From: Candidatus Acidiferrum typicum
GTDB taxonomy: Bacteria > Acidobacteriota > Terriglobia > Acidiferrales > UBA7541
Reading direction: 5' to 3'
Length of the DNA: 64,000 nucleotides
NCBI GenBank assembly: GCA_025463055.1
Contig: JAOAPV010000064.1
Coordinates: forward strand, 1-64,000
Shown here: positions 48,565 through 58,423 of the stretch, piece after piece
Numbering within the stretch: position 1 is the first letter of the stretch
Layout: each line of letters begins with the position of its first letter
Notes under the pieces: generated by a model
What the model saw: only the letters and a program-made list of their open reading frames with translations
What the model was told of the DNA's origin: nothing
Databases searched by the model: none
Program-made: the position numbers and the translations under genes

Positions 48565-50382
48565 TTAGGAACGGGACTTGGAGGGGACGGGCTCGGACGT
48601 GTCGGCGTAGAGCTTGTCTATTATTTCGCGATACTTTTGTTCGACTACGCGGCGCTTTAGTTTTAGGGTGAAGGTGAGGCTGCCGTTGTCGAAAGTGAAA
48701 TCTTCGGGAAGCATGGCGAAGCGTTTGATGGTTTCCCATTGCGCGAAGTGCGCTGTGAGGCGCTTCACTTCTGCTTCAATGAGCGAGCGGACGGCGGGGT
48801 GGGCGGCCATTTCCTGATTTGAGGCGAAGCGAACGCCCTGATCCTGCACTTTGGCGGAAACTGTTTGCGCGTTCGGCACGATTAGAGCGACTACGAACCG
48901 GCGCTGATCGCCGACGATCATGGCGTTGGTTATGTACGGGCTGGTCTTCAGCGCGTTCTCGATGGGTTGCGGTGCGACGAATTTTCCTCCGGCGGTCTTG
49001 ATCAGATCTTTTTTGCGGTCGGTGATGAAGAGGTAGTTGTCGGCATCGAGATAGCCGACGTCACCGGTGTGCAGCCAACCGTCTTCGGTCATGACTTCGC
49101 GCGTGGCGTCCGGACTATTGTAGTAACCCTGCATGACGCACGGGCCCTTGGCGAGAACCTCGCCGTCTTCCGCGATGCCGATTAGAACATTAGGAATGGG
49201 ACGTCCAGAGCTGCCGCTGCGATTTTGCGGATAGTTGGAGGTGAGGATGGGTGAAGTCTCGGTTAGGCCGTAGCCCTGGTAGATCGGAATGCCGATGGAC
49301 CAGAAGAATTCGGCGAGGTCTTTGGAGAGCGGCGCGCCGCCCGAGAAAACCATGCGCAATTTTCCACCCGTGCCGGCGCGGATTTTTTTGTAAACGAGTT
49401 TGTCCGCGAGAGCCCATTGTGCTTTCAGGATTGGGTTGGCGCCCTTCGCGCCAGTCCGCCAGGGTGCCGCGCGCCTTGCGACGTCGACCGCCCAATCGAA
49501 AATCTTGCGCTTCGTTCCAGTGGCTTTGCTTCCCTGCTCCATCAGCTTCGAGTAAATTTTTTCGAAGAAACGCGGGACGGCGGCGATGACGGTGGGCTGA
49601 ACTTCAAGGAGCGCCTGAGCTACGAGGTCGACGGATTCGACGTAGGCGACCGTAATGCCGTTGAAGATGTAGATGTAGTCGAGCATGCGGCCGTAGACGT
49701 GCGCGAGCGGCAGGAACGACAGAGCTGTGTCGTTTGCGGAATCGAAATCGAAAGTGGCGCAGGAGTCCGTTACGTTGGACGACATATTGTTGTGCGTGAG
49801 CATCACGCCTTTGGGCTCGCCAGTGGTGCCGGATGTGTAGATGATGGTGCACAACTGGCCGGGGAGCACTTGCGACGCGCGCATACGGTACGCGGCGACT
49901 TCGGCGCCACCGGCGGATTTGATCAGGGTTTCATAGCGCAGGCATTCGGTTGGGAGGTCGGAGCCGCCATCGGCGACGATGACGTGCTCCAGTTCCGGTA
50001 ATTGCGCACGGCATGGTAAGAGCGTTTGCAATTGCTCCGCGCCAGCCACGATTATTACGCGCGCGCCGGAATGCTTGAGGATGTAGGTCATACGGTCCGG
50101 CGATTCGTGGAAATAAATGGGGACAGTGACGCCGCCGGAGCCGTTGATGGCGAAATCGGCGGTGTGCCACTCCGGGCGATTGGCAGCAAAAAGGCCGACG
50201 CGGTCGCCAGGTTTTACGCCCAATTCGACCAGGGCCATGGAAAGACCGGCTACTCGGCGGAGCAGTTCCGCGGAGGCAATGAATTCCCAGCTACTGTCGG
50301 CATGGCGGAACATCTGCGCGCGGGCGTTCGAGCGCGAATCGACGGCATTGACGAACCGGGAAGGAAGGGTGCCGTAAGTCAT
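48565..50382 (-). CDS. Long-chain fatty acid--CoA ligase (AMP-binding)
   Basis: IIYTSGTTGEPKGVMLTHNN, YGLTETSPI, GWLHTGDVGYLD. Confidence 0.94.
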   Translation of the reverse strand: MTYGTLPSRFVNAVDSRSNARAQMFRHADSSWEFIASAELLRRVAGLSMALVELGVKPGDRVGLFAANRPEWHTADFAINGSGGVTVPIYFHESPDRMTYILKHSGARVIIVAGAEQLQTLLPCRAQLPELEHVIVADGGSDLPTECLRYETLIKSAGGAEVAAYRMRASQVLPGQLCTIIYTSGTTGEPKGVMLTHNNMSSNVTDSCATFDFDSANDTALSFLPLAHVYGRMLDYIYIFNGITVAYVESVDLVAQALLEVQPTVIAAVPRFFEKIYSKLMEQGSKATGTKRKIFDWAVDVARRAAPWRTGAKGANPILKAQWALADKLVYKKIRAGTGGKLRMVFSGGAPLSKDLAEFFWSIGIPIYQGYGLTETSPILTSNYPQNRSGSSGRPIPNVLIGIAEDGEVLAKGPCVMQGYYNSPDATREVMTEDGWLHTGDVGYLDADNYLFITDRKKDLIKTAGGKFVAPQPIENALKTSPYITNAMIVGDQRRFVVALIVPNAQTVSAKVQDQGVRFASNQEMAAHPAVRSLIEAEVKRLTAHFAQWETIKRFAMLPEDFTFDNGSLTFTLKLKRRVVEQKYREIIDKLYADTSEPVPSKSRS

Positions 50383-50939
50383 GGCGTGACGTCACTTTAC
50401 CTTAGGGAATTTGGGGGCGCAATGTGCATGCGCCGTGAAAACGGAGCGCGCCCGCGGCAAACAGAGAGACTCATGCAGTCGATACAGTGCCAGAGTGTGA
50501 CTCGTATTGGTCGCACCCCCTCCCCCGGTTTTTGCATAAGTGTTCATTGTAAAGGTCCTTAAAGTGGTGTGTTTTGATACACTTTTGCAAGTGTTCATTC
50601 TAAAGGTACTTAGCGAGGCGCCATATTGTGGTTGAGCTGCGAGCCTTGATGGCGGGGAATGTGCTGCGGCGCGGTGGGAGCTCCGGGGGAGTAGCGCGAC
50701 GTTCACAGCTCACCATAGCAGGGGGAGTACGCGGGGACAACTGGTCGGAGTGCCGGTTGAGGGTCAGGTGGTCAACGTCTCTGAAAGTAGAACAAAATTC
50801 AAAATCCGCGCGCTTAGACTTCTGAGGGGGCACACCCGCCCGCCGACGAACTACGGAAAACGTCCCGTCTGTCCCCAACTTCCCGGGCTATTGAGTTACA
50901 ATCCGCGGCTGTGTTTTAGGTATTGAGGGATTCTCCGAC

Positions 50940-51797
50940 ATGAATAACAACCTGCTGGTTAGGTGCGTTCTGGCGAGCCTAGCAATGATAATTGTGGCGA
51001 CAGCCGGGCTGCCGATGTCCGGCGACGCGCAAAGCAATGGACTAGACCTTGATGCTGCGGTCGCTAATCTTGCTTTCCAAATAGCGGGGCCGCTTGAAAA
51101 AGAAAAAGTGAAACGCGTCATTGTTGCGGAGCTGTTGGATCCAGACGGGCAATCCCACCCGGTTGGCAGATTCCTGGCAGATAAACTCTCTGCTGTACTG
51201 ATAAAAGAATATCCCGCACTGCAGACCATAACCTTTTCGCATTCGCAATCACCGGTAAAACGTGTGATTCAGGATGATGAGGCTCAGGCGCTTCAGGGAA
51301 CCCGGCGATGGGCAAAGAACCTGGGCGCAAAAGTTGTGATCACAGGCAGTTTCGGGAGGGTTGCGCAAGGAATCGGAATCACGCTTATGGCGATGAAGAC
51401 AGGTTCGGATCATATGTATGTGCAAACGAGCGGAGTAGTGCCGATATCCGACGAGATTGCCGCAATCTCCACCGAACCGATCCCTGCGATGAAAAGTCAC
51501 AAAGCAAAGGCGGGTGTTGGAGGCGTAACTGTTCCCACCTGCGTTCATTGTCCAATACCTAATTATTCGGAAGAGGCGCGGGCGGCGAAGTATCAGGGGA
51601 CCGTCGTTCTGCGGGTGGTGATAACGACAGAGGGCGTGGCCACAAACATTGTCGTGATGAAGGGGCCGGGCAACGGTTTAGAAGAAAAGGCAATTGAAGC
51701 GGTCAGAAGCTGGCGGTTTCGACCAGCGGTTGGACCTAATGGACATCCGGTGGCCACGATGGTTCCGATTGAAGTTACGTTCCGGCTAACTAAATGA
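50940..51797 (+). CDS. TonB C-terminal domain energy transducer-like protein
   Basis: PIPNYSEEARAAKYQGTVVLRVVITTEGVATNIVVMKGPGNGLEEKAIEAVRSWRFRPA. Confidence 0.85.
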   Translation: MNNNLLVRCVLASLAMIIVATAGLPMSGDAQSNGLDLDAAVANLAFQIAGPLEKEKVKRVIVAELLDPDGQSHPVGRFLADKLSAVLIKEYPALQTITFSHSQSPVKRVIQDDEAQALQGTRRWAKNLGAKVVITGSFGRVAQGIGITLMAMKTGSDHMYVQTSGVVPISDEIAAISTEPIPAMKSHKAKAGVGGVTVPTCVHCPIPNYSEEARAAKYQGTVVLRVVITTEGVATNIVVMKGPGNGLEEKAIEAVRSWRFRPAVGPNGHPVATMVPIEVTFRLTK

Positions 51798-51978
51798 AAA
51801 TGAAAAACGATTTGGCGTAGAAAAGGGTGGAGGGCCCCCACGTCCTAATGAAAAAGCCGCAGGGCTGCGCGGACTCCGCCGCTGCGCTACAGGGAGGCGA
51901 TATAAATCGACGAGGCGATCGAGAATCTGAATACGGCACTCGCCTAGCGGACTGGGGAGATAAGAAGTAAGCGGTCGA

Positions 51979-52293
51979 CTATTGAACGGGAGTAGATGAG
52001 TAGTCCTGCCAGATGTACTGAAGGGCCCCGGAGCGTTTGTTGTTTCACTGCGCGGTCAACGTGCTCGGCGTTGCGGGCAAATACGAACTGATAGTGATAG
52101 CGCTTGGCAGCGAGTACGCTGGCAATACGCTCGTTGGCGAGAACCCAATCGTGCATGTTGTCGCGCATCACGTTCGGATTCACACTCTGTCGGTGGTGGT
52201 GACGGTCGCGCCGGTGAATTCGCCGGAGCCGGAGGAGTTGCCACCGGCAACTGTGATTCGCTCCAAGCCGCTGAGGTCCGGGCCACGGAATTC
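51979..52293 (-). pseudogene. C-terminal remnant of an esterase-like alpha/beta hydrolase
   Basis: EFRGPDLSGLERITVAGGNSSGSGEFTGATVTTTDRV* then NVMRDNMHDWVLANERIASVLAAKRYHYQFVFARNAEHVDRAVKQQTL then frameshift to ALQYIWQDYSSTPVQ*. Confidence 0.65.
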
Positions 52294-52367
52294 CTACCAG
52301 GACCAACAGCAGCAATAGCGAGCATGACGCGCGCAAGGACTAGTCTCGCCTGCGGATGATTCGTCGG

Positions 52368-53411
52368 TCATTCTCCCATGGACGATTGCAGAAGGGCGCA
52401 CTGGCGTCGATATTCCCTTGGAGCTACGCCCATCTCTCGCCTAAAGACACGGCTGAACGAACTTTCCGATCCGTATCCAACGGCTAACGCCGCCTCGGAG
52501 AATGACGCATTGTTCAAGCGAATCATGGCACCTGCTTTGTATATCCGCCACTGGGTAAGGTATTCGAGAGGCGTCTGGCCCAAAACGGTCCTAAATTTTA
52601 ATGCAAAGGCCGACCTCGACATACGCGCTTCGCGAGCTAGCGACTCAACAGACCAGTTCCTATCCAGGCTCGAATGCATTGCCTCGATGGCTCTGCTGAG
52701 ATGCTTGTCCGACATGGCAGCCAACCACCCGTTTGGCGGAGCCGCGGAGCTACTTGCGTAAGCACGAATTGCGTAGACAAACAGTGATTCATAAAGACAA
52801 CCGATCAAACACGATGAAGCTATACCGGGCTGGGCGGTTTCTGCCGCCAAAAGATCCAGTACGGATTGAAAGGCGTGATTTCGATTTTCTTCAAGCCGCA
52901 GGTGCAGGTAACGAGGCAGAATCTTAGAAATTAGTGGCGCCCTGAATGTACTCATGCCAAACGACCCGGCCACCAAAGTTGTGAGCGGGCCGCCTCCTCC
53001 GTAATGAATCACGCCATCCACTTCCAATTTTAATACTTCGCTGGAAGCGACGACGGCGGAACGCGGATGATCCATCAATGTAAAGGGCTCATCACAAAGA
53101 ATGAAAATGAAAAGATCGCCTTCGGAGAGGGAGAAGATTCGGCGCGAATTCTTGAATCTTAGTAGCGCCGATCCGCGAACCACTAACCCGAAGCGTATCC
53201 GCGGACCTGGATCCCCAGCGTAGTGGATGCCCCAGGGGGCTGTTGCCTCCAAACGCTTATAAACCGCCTCCTGAATACTCATCGATCCAAAGAGATCAGA
53301 CAACGGGTCCATACGCGTTCGAGTATTGGACGGTTGATCCCGGTCCATACGGCGTTCGCGTATTGGACGATTGGTCATATTTTTTGGACTAACGTCAGCC
53401 ACGCGTCCCAT
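52368..53411 (-). CDS. AraC family regulator with N-terminal cupin-type domain
   Basis: SKHLSRAIEAMHSSLDRNWSVESLAREARMSRSAFALKFRTVLGQTPLEYLTQWRIYKA-type HTH (MSRSAFALKF); real start probably near MDPLSDLFGS. Confidence 0.92.
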   Translation of the reverse strand: MGRVADVSPKNMTNRPIRERRMDRDQPSNTRTRMDPLSDLFGSMSIQEAVYKRLEATAPWGIHYAGDPGPRIRFGLVVRGSALLRFKNSRRIFSLSEGDLFIFILCDEPFTLMDHPRSAVVASSEVLKLEVDGVIHYGGGGPLTTLVAGSFGMSTFRAPLISKILPRYLHLRLEENRNHAFQSVLDLLAAETAQPGIASSCLIGCLYESLFVYAIRAYASSSAAPPNGWLAAMSDKHLSRAIEAMHSSLDRNWSVESLAREARMSRSAFALKFRTVLGQTPLEYLTQWRIYKAGAMIRLNNASFSEAALAVGYGSESSFSRVFRREMGVAPREYRRQCALLQSSMGE

Positions 53412-53491
53412 TTTCTAGCATCTACCCCTCGTCCGCCAAATCGCAGTCGAGTGAATACGGCGATTCGCTTTTACGCGAGCAAGGAGAACTA

Positions 53492-54973
53492 ATGAAAATA
53501 CGTCGTTTGTTACCAGTTTTGTGTCTACTACCCGGCGCGTTCGCACCCCAGGCGTTCGCGCAAGTACAGGCGCCGTTTGGGCGTCCAGACATTCCAGTCT
53601 CGAACGCTGACCGTGTGTATGCGGCCGACCAGACTTCCAACACGGTTTCTGTCATTGATCCATTCAATAACCAATTACTTGGCGTGATCAGACTGGGCAA
53701 TCCGGTGCCGGGCGCTCTGAGTCCGCTCTACAGAGGCCAACTCCTGGTGCATGGCCTCGGTTTCTCGCCCGATTCAAAGACAGTTGCGGTCGTATCCGTG
53801 GCCTCGAATTCGGTAACGCTGATCGACACGGAGACCAACGCAGTGAAGGGGACAATTTATGTGGGACGGTCGCCTCACGAAGCATTCTTCACGCCTGACG
53901 GGCGCGAATTATGGGTGACAGTGCGGGGCGAAGACTACGTCTCGGTCATTGACCCGGTAGCGATGAAGGAAACTCGGCGGATTCAATTGGCCAATGGCCC
54001 AGGCATGACCATGTTTGGTCCAGACGGCCATTATGCGTTTGTCTGTTCCAGTTTCACACCGGAGCTTGCGGTCATTGATGTGGCGTCCGAGCAAATTTTG
54101 AAGCGCTTGCCGCAGGCCAGTCCGTTCTGTCCCAACATCGCTGTGAGTCCGGAAAACGATGAAGTGTGGTTCACCTTGAAGGACGTGGGCGAAGTTCAGG
54201 TGTTCAGTGCGCAGCCACCGTTTGACCTGAAGGCGACGCTGCACACGGGACCGATCACGAACCACGTGAATTTTGCTAACAACAATAATGGCAAGTTTGC
54301 TTACGTCACCATCGGCGGAGCGAACGAAGTGAAGGTGTTTCGGAGAGGCGCCACGCCGCAACTAATCGCCACAATACCGGTGGGCAATCTTCCGCACGGA
54401 ATTTGGCCGTCGGGCGATGGTTCCCGGGTCTATGTCGCACTGGAGAACGGTGAAATGGCCGTTGCCATCGATACGTTGAGCAACAAAGTGATCACTGAGA
54501 TTCCGATTGGTCAGACGACGCAAGCGCTGGTGTACGTGCCGAATGCAGTGACCGGCGGGAATGGTACGGCTAACCTGATGCCACTCGGACTAGCAGGGAA
54601 CACTGCGCGCCTGCATCTAGAGGCAGCGGGAAGTTCATTGCCCAACGCACAAGCATCGGTGGCCGTAAACTCGCTGGGCCTGTTGGACCTTGTTCAGGTT
54701 GCGGTGGAGAATCTGATGCCCATGTCACAATACCAGGTGAACCTCGCAGGACCCGGCGATGCGCCTGGAAAAATCGAACCTCTGGCAGTCTTCACGACGA
54801 ATCCCGACGGATCAGGAACTGTTCAAGCTATCGGTCCGTTAAAGACCCTTGCCGCTGAGGCCGGAACCTCTGCAGGTGAGTCTTCGCGCAGATTCCTCAT
54901 CGTTACCCCAGCCAATAACCCGTCTCAGATCGTGCTGCGGCAAGCCGCCGATTCGAGCAAAGGTCAGGACTGA
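53492..54973 (+). CDS. YVTN/YncE-like beta-propeller secreted protein
   Basis: DRVYAADQTSNTVSVIDPFNNQLLGVIRLGN and repeated blades. Confidence 0.9.
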   Translation: MKIRRLLPVLCLLPGAFAPQAFAQVQAPFGRPDIPVSNADRVYAADQTSNTVSVIDPFNNQLLGVIRLGNPVPGALSPLYRGQLLVHGLGFSPDSKTVAVVSVASNSVTLIDTETNAVKGTIYVGRSPHEAFFTPDGRELWVTVRGEDYVSVIDPVAMKETRRIQLANGPGMTMFGPDGHYAFVCSSFTPELAVIDVASEQILKRLPQASPFCPNIAVSPENDEVWFTLKDVGEVQVFSAQPPFDLKATLHTGPITNHVNFANNNNGKFAYVTIGGANEVKVFRRGATPQLIATIPVGNLPHGIWPSGDGSRVYVALENGEMAVAIDTLSNKVITEIPIGQTTQALVYVPNAVTGGNGTANLMPLGLAGNTARLHLEAAGSSLPNAQASVAVNSLGLLDLVQVAVENLMPMSQYQVNLAGPGDAPGKIEPLAVFTTNPDGSGTVQAIGPLKTLAAEAGTSAGESSRRFLIVTPANNPSQIVLRQAADSSKGQD

Positions 54974-55052
54974 CGCAGGAACCCTAAGAGATAGGTACTT
55001 CCGGAAGAGAGAGGATGTTGCCTCTCTCTTTCGCTTTTCGAGGAGGTGGAGC

Positions 55053-55469
55053 ATGAAGAAGAGGATATTGCTATGTGCGATTCTTTCGATTTTGGTTCTA
55101 ACCCTTACGCCTGTTGAATGGGGACAGGACTCTCATTCGCACACTAGTGTGTCGACACCGGAGTCTAGGTGGTCCGAGTTGGTGGGAAGTATGCACGTGA
55201 TGCACGCTGCTATGACTTCGGTGCAGCCGACCGGAGACAATGACGCTGATTTCGTCAGACTGATGCTTCCGCACCACCAGGCCGCTATCGACATGGCGAA
55301 GACCCAATTGGCGTACGGCCAAGACCCACAGATGCGCAGGCTGGCGCAAGAGATCATCACCGACCAGCAATCAGAAATCGAGTTGATGCAGCTTTGGTTG
55401 AGGCAGCGGGAGGCTAAGGCGTCGACCGTGAAGCATTCGCCCGGCGTTCACGCGGGCAAAGAACAATAA
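55053..55469 (+). CDS. DUF305 family secreted protein
   Basis: DADFVRLMLPHHQAAIDMAKTQLAYGQDPQMRRLAQEIITDQQSEIELMQLWL; SD aggagg upstream. Confidence 0.93.
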   Translation: MKKRILLCAILSILVLTLTPVEWGQDSHSHTSVSTPESRWSELVGSMHVMHAAMTSVQPTGDNDADFVRLMLPHHQAAIDMAKTQLAYGQDPQMRRLAQEIITDQQSEIELMQLWLRQREAKASTVKHSPGVHAGKEQ

Positions 55470-55560
55470 AACGAAGGCAGTCGAGATGCGGGGGGGGGGG
55501 AATGGGGCGGATGCAAATGGGGGTGGCGTGAGTTAGTATGGGCGCGGAGAGCAAAAATTG

Positions 55561-57255
55561 ATGAGTGTGATTGCGCCGGGGGAAAAGGCGGGACTTGGAT
55601 TGGCAACGGGGCCGTTTCGGGCGGCGCGGGGGATGGCGATTTCCTGCAAGGGTTGGCAGCAGGAAGCGGCTTTGCGGATGTTGATGAACAATCTCGATCC
55701 GGAAGTGGCCGAGAAGCCGCAGGAACTAATTGTTTATGGGGGCACGGGGCGGGCGGCGCGAAATTGGGAATGCTTTCACGCGATTGTGCGCTCCCTGCGC
55801 GAGCTTGCAGGCGATGAAACGCTGCTTGTGCAATCGGGAAAGCCGGTGGCCGTTTTTCGAACGCACGAGTATGCGCCACGGGTACTGCTGTGCAACTCGA
55901 ATCTCGTGGGCCAGTGGGACAACTGGGACAAGTTTAACGAGCTAGACCGCGCGGGCCTGACGATGTACGGGCAAATGACGGCGGGGAGCTGGATCTATAT
56001 CGGCACGCAGGGAATTTTGCAGGGGACGTACGAGACTTTTGCTGCGGCGGCGAAGAAACATTGTGGCGGCGATTTGGCCGGCAAGCTGGTGGTAACCGGG
56101 GGCATGGGCGGAATGGGCGGCGCGCAGCCGCTGGCCGCGACGATGAATGGGGCGGCGTTCCTGGGAATCGACGTAGACCCGGAGCGGATCAAGCGGCGGG
56201 TAAAATCAGGCTACTGCGATGTGATGGTGACGAGCCTGGACGAGGCGCTGCGCATTCTGAAGAACGCGGTGCGCAAGCGCGAGGCGACGTCGGTGGGCTT
56301 GGTCGGCAACTGTGCGGATTTAATTCCGGAGCTTGCCAAGCGCGGCGTGCTGCCCGATCTTCTGACCGATCAAACCAGCGCGCACGACCCGCTCAATGGA
56401 TACGTGCCGAACGGCATGACGTTGGAAGCGGCGCTGGAGCTGCGCAAGAAAAATCCGGACGAGTACAAGAAGCGATCGCTGGCAGCCATTGCGCAGCATG
56501 TTCAAGGCATGCTCGATTTGCAGAAGCTGGGCGCGGTGACCTTCGATTACGGGAACAACATTCGGACCTTTGCGTTTCAGCAGGGCGTGAAGAACGCTTA
56601 CGATTTTCCCGGCTTCGTTCCCGCTTACATTCGACCGCTTTTCTGCGAGGGCAAAGGGCCGTTCCGGTGGGCGGCGCTTTCCGGCGAAGCTTCGGACATT
56701 GCGCGCACGGATCAACTCGTGCTCGAAATGTTTCCGCATGACGAACATTTGCAACGGTGGATCAAGCTCGCGCAAAAGCGCGTGAAGTTTCAGGGGCTGC
56801 CCGCGCGCATTTGCTGGCTTGGGTATGGTGAGCGCGATAAATTCGGGCTCGCGCTGAATGACTTGGTGGCGCGCGGCGAAATCAAAGCGCCGGTGGTGAT
56901 GGGGCGCGATCATCTGGACTGCGGCTCGGTAGCTTCGCCGTTTCGCGAGACGGAATCGATGCTGGACGGCTCGGACGCTATTGCGGACTGGCCGCTACTG
57001 AATGCGCTGGTAAATACGGCGAGCGGTGCGTCTTGGGTGTCGATACACAATGGCGGCGGGGTGGGGATTGGTTATTCGCAGCACGCCGGACAAGTTACCG
57101 TTGCGGATGGTACCAAAGAGATGGCGGCGCGCATCGAACGCGTGCTGACGAATGATCCAGGAATGGGAATTGCGCGCCACGTGGATGCGGGCTATCCGGA
57201 GGCGAAGGCGTTTGCGGACCGGGCGGGAGTAAAAATCCCGATGAGCAAAGGTTAG
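55561..57255 (+). CDS. hutU: Urocanate hydratase
   Basis: [60 protein letters not shown]. Confidence 0.96.
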   Translation: MSVIAPGEKAGLGLATGPFRAARGMAISCKGWQQEAALRMLMNNLDPEVAEKPQELIVYGGTGRAARNWECFHAIVRSLRELAGDETLLVQSGKPVAVFRTHEYAPRVLLCNSNLVGQWDNWDKFNELDRAGLTMYGQMTAGSWIYIGTQGILQGTYETFAAAAKKHCGGDLAGKLVVTGGMGGMGGAQPLAATMNGAAFLGIDVDPERIKRRVKSGYCDVMVTSLDEALRILKNAVRKREATSVGLVGNCADLIPELAKRGVLPDLLTDQTSAHDPLNGYVPNGMTLEAALELRKKNPDEYKKRSLAAIAQHVQGMLDLQKLGAVTFDYGNNIRTFAFQQGVKNAYDFPGFVPAYIRPLFCEGKGPFRWAALSGEASDIARTDQLVLEMFPHDEHLQRWIKLAQKRVKFQGLPARICWLGYGERDKFGLALNDLVARGEIKAPVVMGRDHLDCGSVASPFRETESMLDGSDAIADWPLLNALVNTASGASWVSIHNGGGVGIGYSQHAGQVTVADGTKEMAARIERVLTNDPGMGIARHVDAGYPEAKAFADRAGVKIPMSKG

Positions 57256-57351
57256 GCCGATCTCAAATACAAACGTAGATGATTTAGCTCCTGTGCTAGA
57301 GTGTCGCGCGATTTGTTCTGCGCTGGACGGGCGGTTAGTCGAGGAGATTTC

Positions 57352-58254
57352 ATGTATGTAGTTCTAGGAGGGACCGGCAAGACCGGCTCGGTCATCGCGA
57401 GTTCCCTGCTGCTGAAGGGCGAACGAGTGCGCGTCGTTGGTCGGGATGCGTCTCGGCTTGAGCGCGTTGTTCGCAAGGGCGCCGAAGCATTTACGGCGAA
57501 TGTTAGCGATGCCGCAGCGCTTACGAAGGCTTTCACCGGTGCACGGGCCGCATACTTGATGCTGCCGCCAAACCTGACCTCACAGGACTATCGTGCGGAC
57601 CAAGAACGCGAGAGCGATGCGATTGCGAAGGCCGCGAAGGATTCCAGCCTGCGTTATGCCGTGCACTTGAGCAGCTTCGGCGCGCAAGCTCCCGAAGGCA
57701 CTGGGCCGATTGCTGGGCTCCACTCGTCGGAGCAGAAACTGAATGCTATTGCCGGCTTGAATGTATTGCACGTGCGCGCCGGATATTTTATGGAGAACAA
57801 TCTATCGGCGATCGGAATGATTCAGGGGATGGGAATTTTCGGGCACGCGCTATTGCCAGATTTGAAGCATCCGATGATTGCCACGCGGGACATCGGGGAT
57901 TATGTTGCGCAGCGAATCCTAAAACTCGATTTTTCCGGCAAACAAATGCGCGAATTGCTTGGGGAGCGCGACATTTCTATGAATGAGGCGACGGGAGTGA
58001 TTGCGCGCGGTATTGGCAAACCAGATCTGCGCTACGTGCAGTTTCCTTACGAGCAGGTGCAGCAGGTGCTGGCGCAAATGGGCATTCCTCCGAAGACAGC
58101 AAGCCAGTTCATTGAGATGTACAAGGCCATCAATGAAGGAGTTGTTGCGGCGAGGGAACCGCGGTCGCCGGAGAACACCACGCCGATTTCGTTTGAGAAG
58201 TTTGTGCAGGATGTTTTTGCTCCCGCTTATCACGGGAAGGCTGCTACAGCTTAA
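57352..58254 (+). CDS. NAD(P)-binding NmrA-like protein
   Basis: MYVVLGGTGKTGSVIASSLLLKGERVRVVGRD. Confidence 0.9.
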   Translation: MYVVLGGTGKTGSVIASSLLLKGERVRVVGRDASRLERVVRKGAEAFTANVSDAAALTKAFTGARAAYLMLPPNLTSQDYRADQERESDAIAKAAKDSSLRYAVHLSSFGAQAPEGTGPIAGLHSSEQKLNAIAGLNVLHVRAGYFMENNLSAIGMIQGMGIFGHALLPDLKHPMIATRDIGDYVAQRILKLDFSGKQMRELLGERDISMNEATGVIARGIGKPDLRYVQFPYEQVQQVLAQMGIPPKTASQFIEMYKAINEGVVAAREPRSPENTTPISFEKFVQDVFAPAYHGKAATA

Positions 58255-58423
58255 GCTGAACGCGTTGTAGGGCGCACTTTGCTCCGCATCGGCGCCGGCG
58301 CATCTTGTAACAATTATCTTGTAACAATTCGGTCGGTCTTCCTAAGGCCAACGCTGTAAAAGCGGTGGCAAGACTACCCCACTCCAAATCGCGCTGCGCC
58401 ACTTAGGGCATAATACTGGCGGT

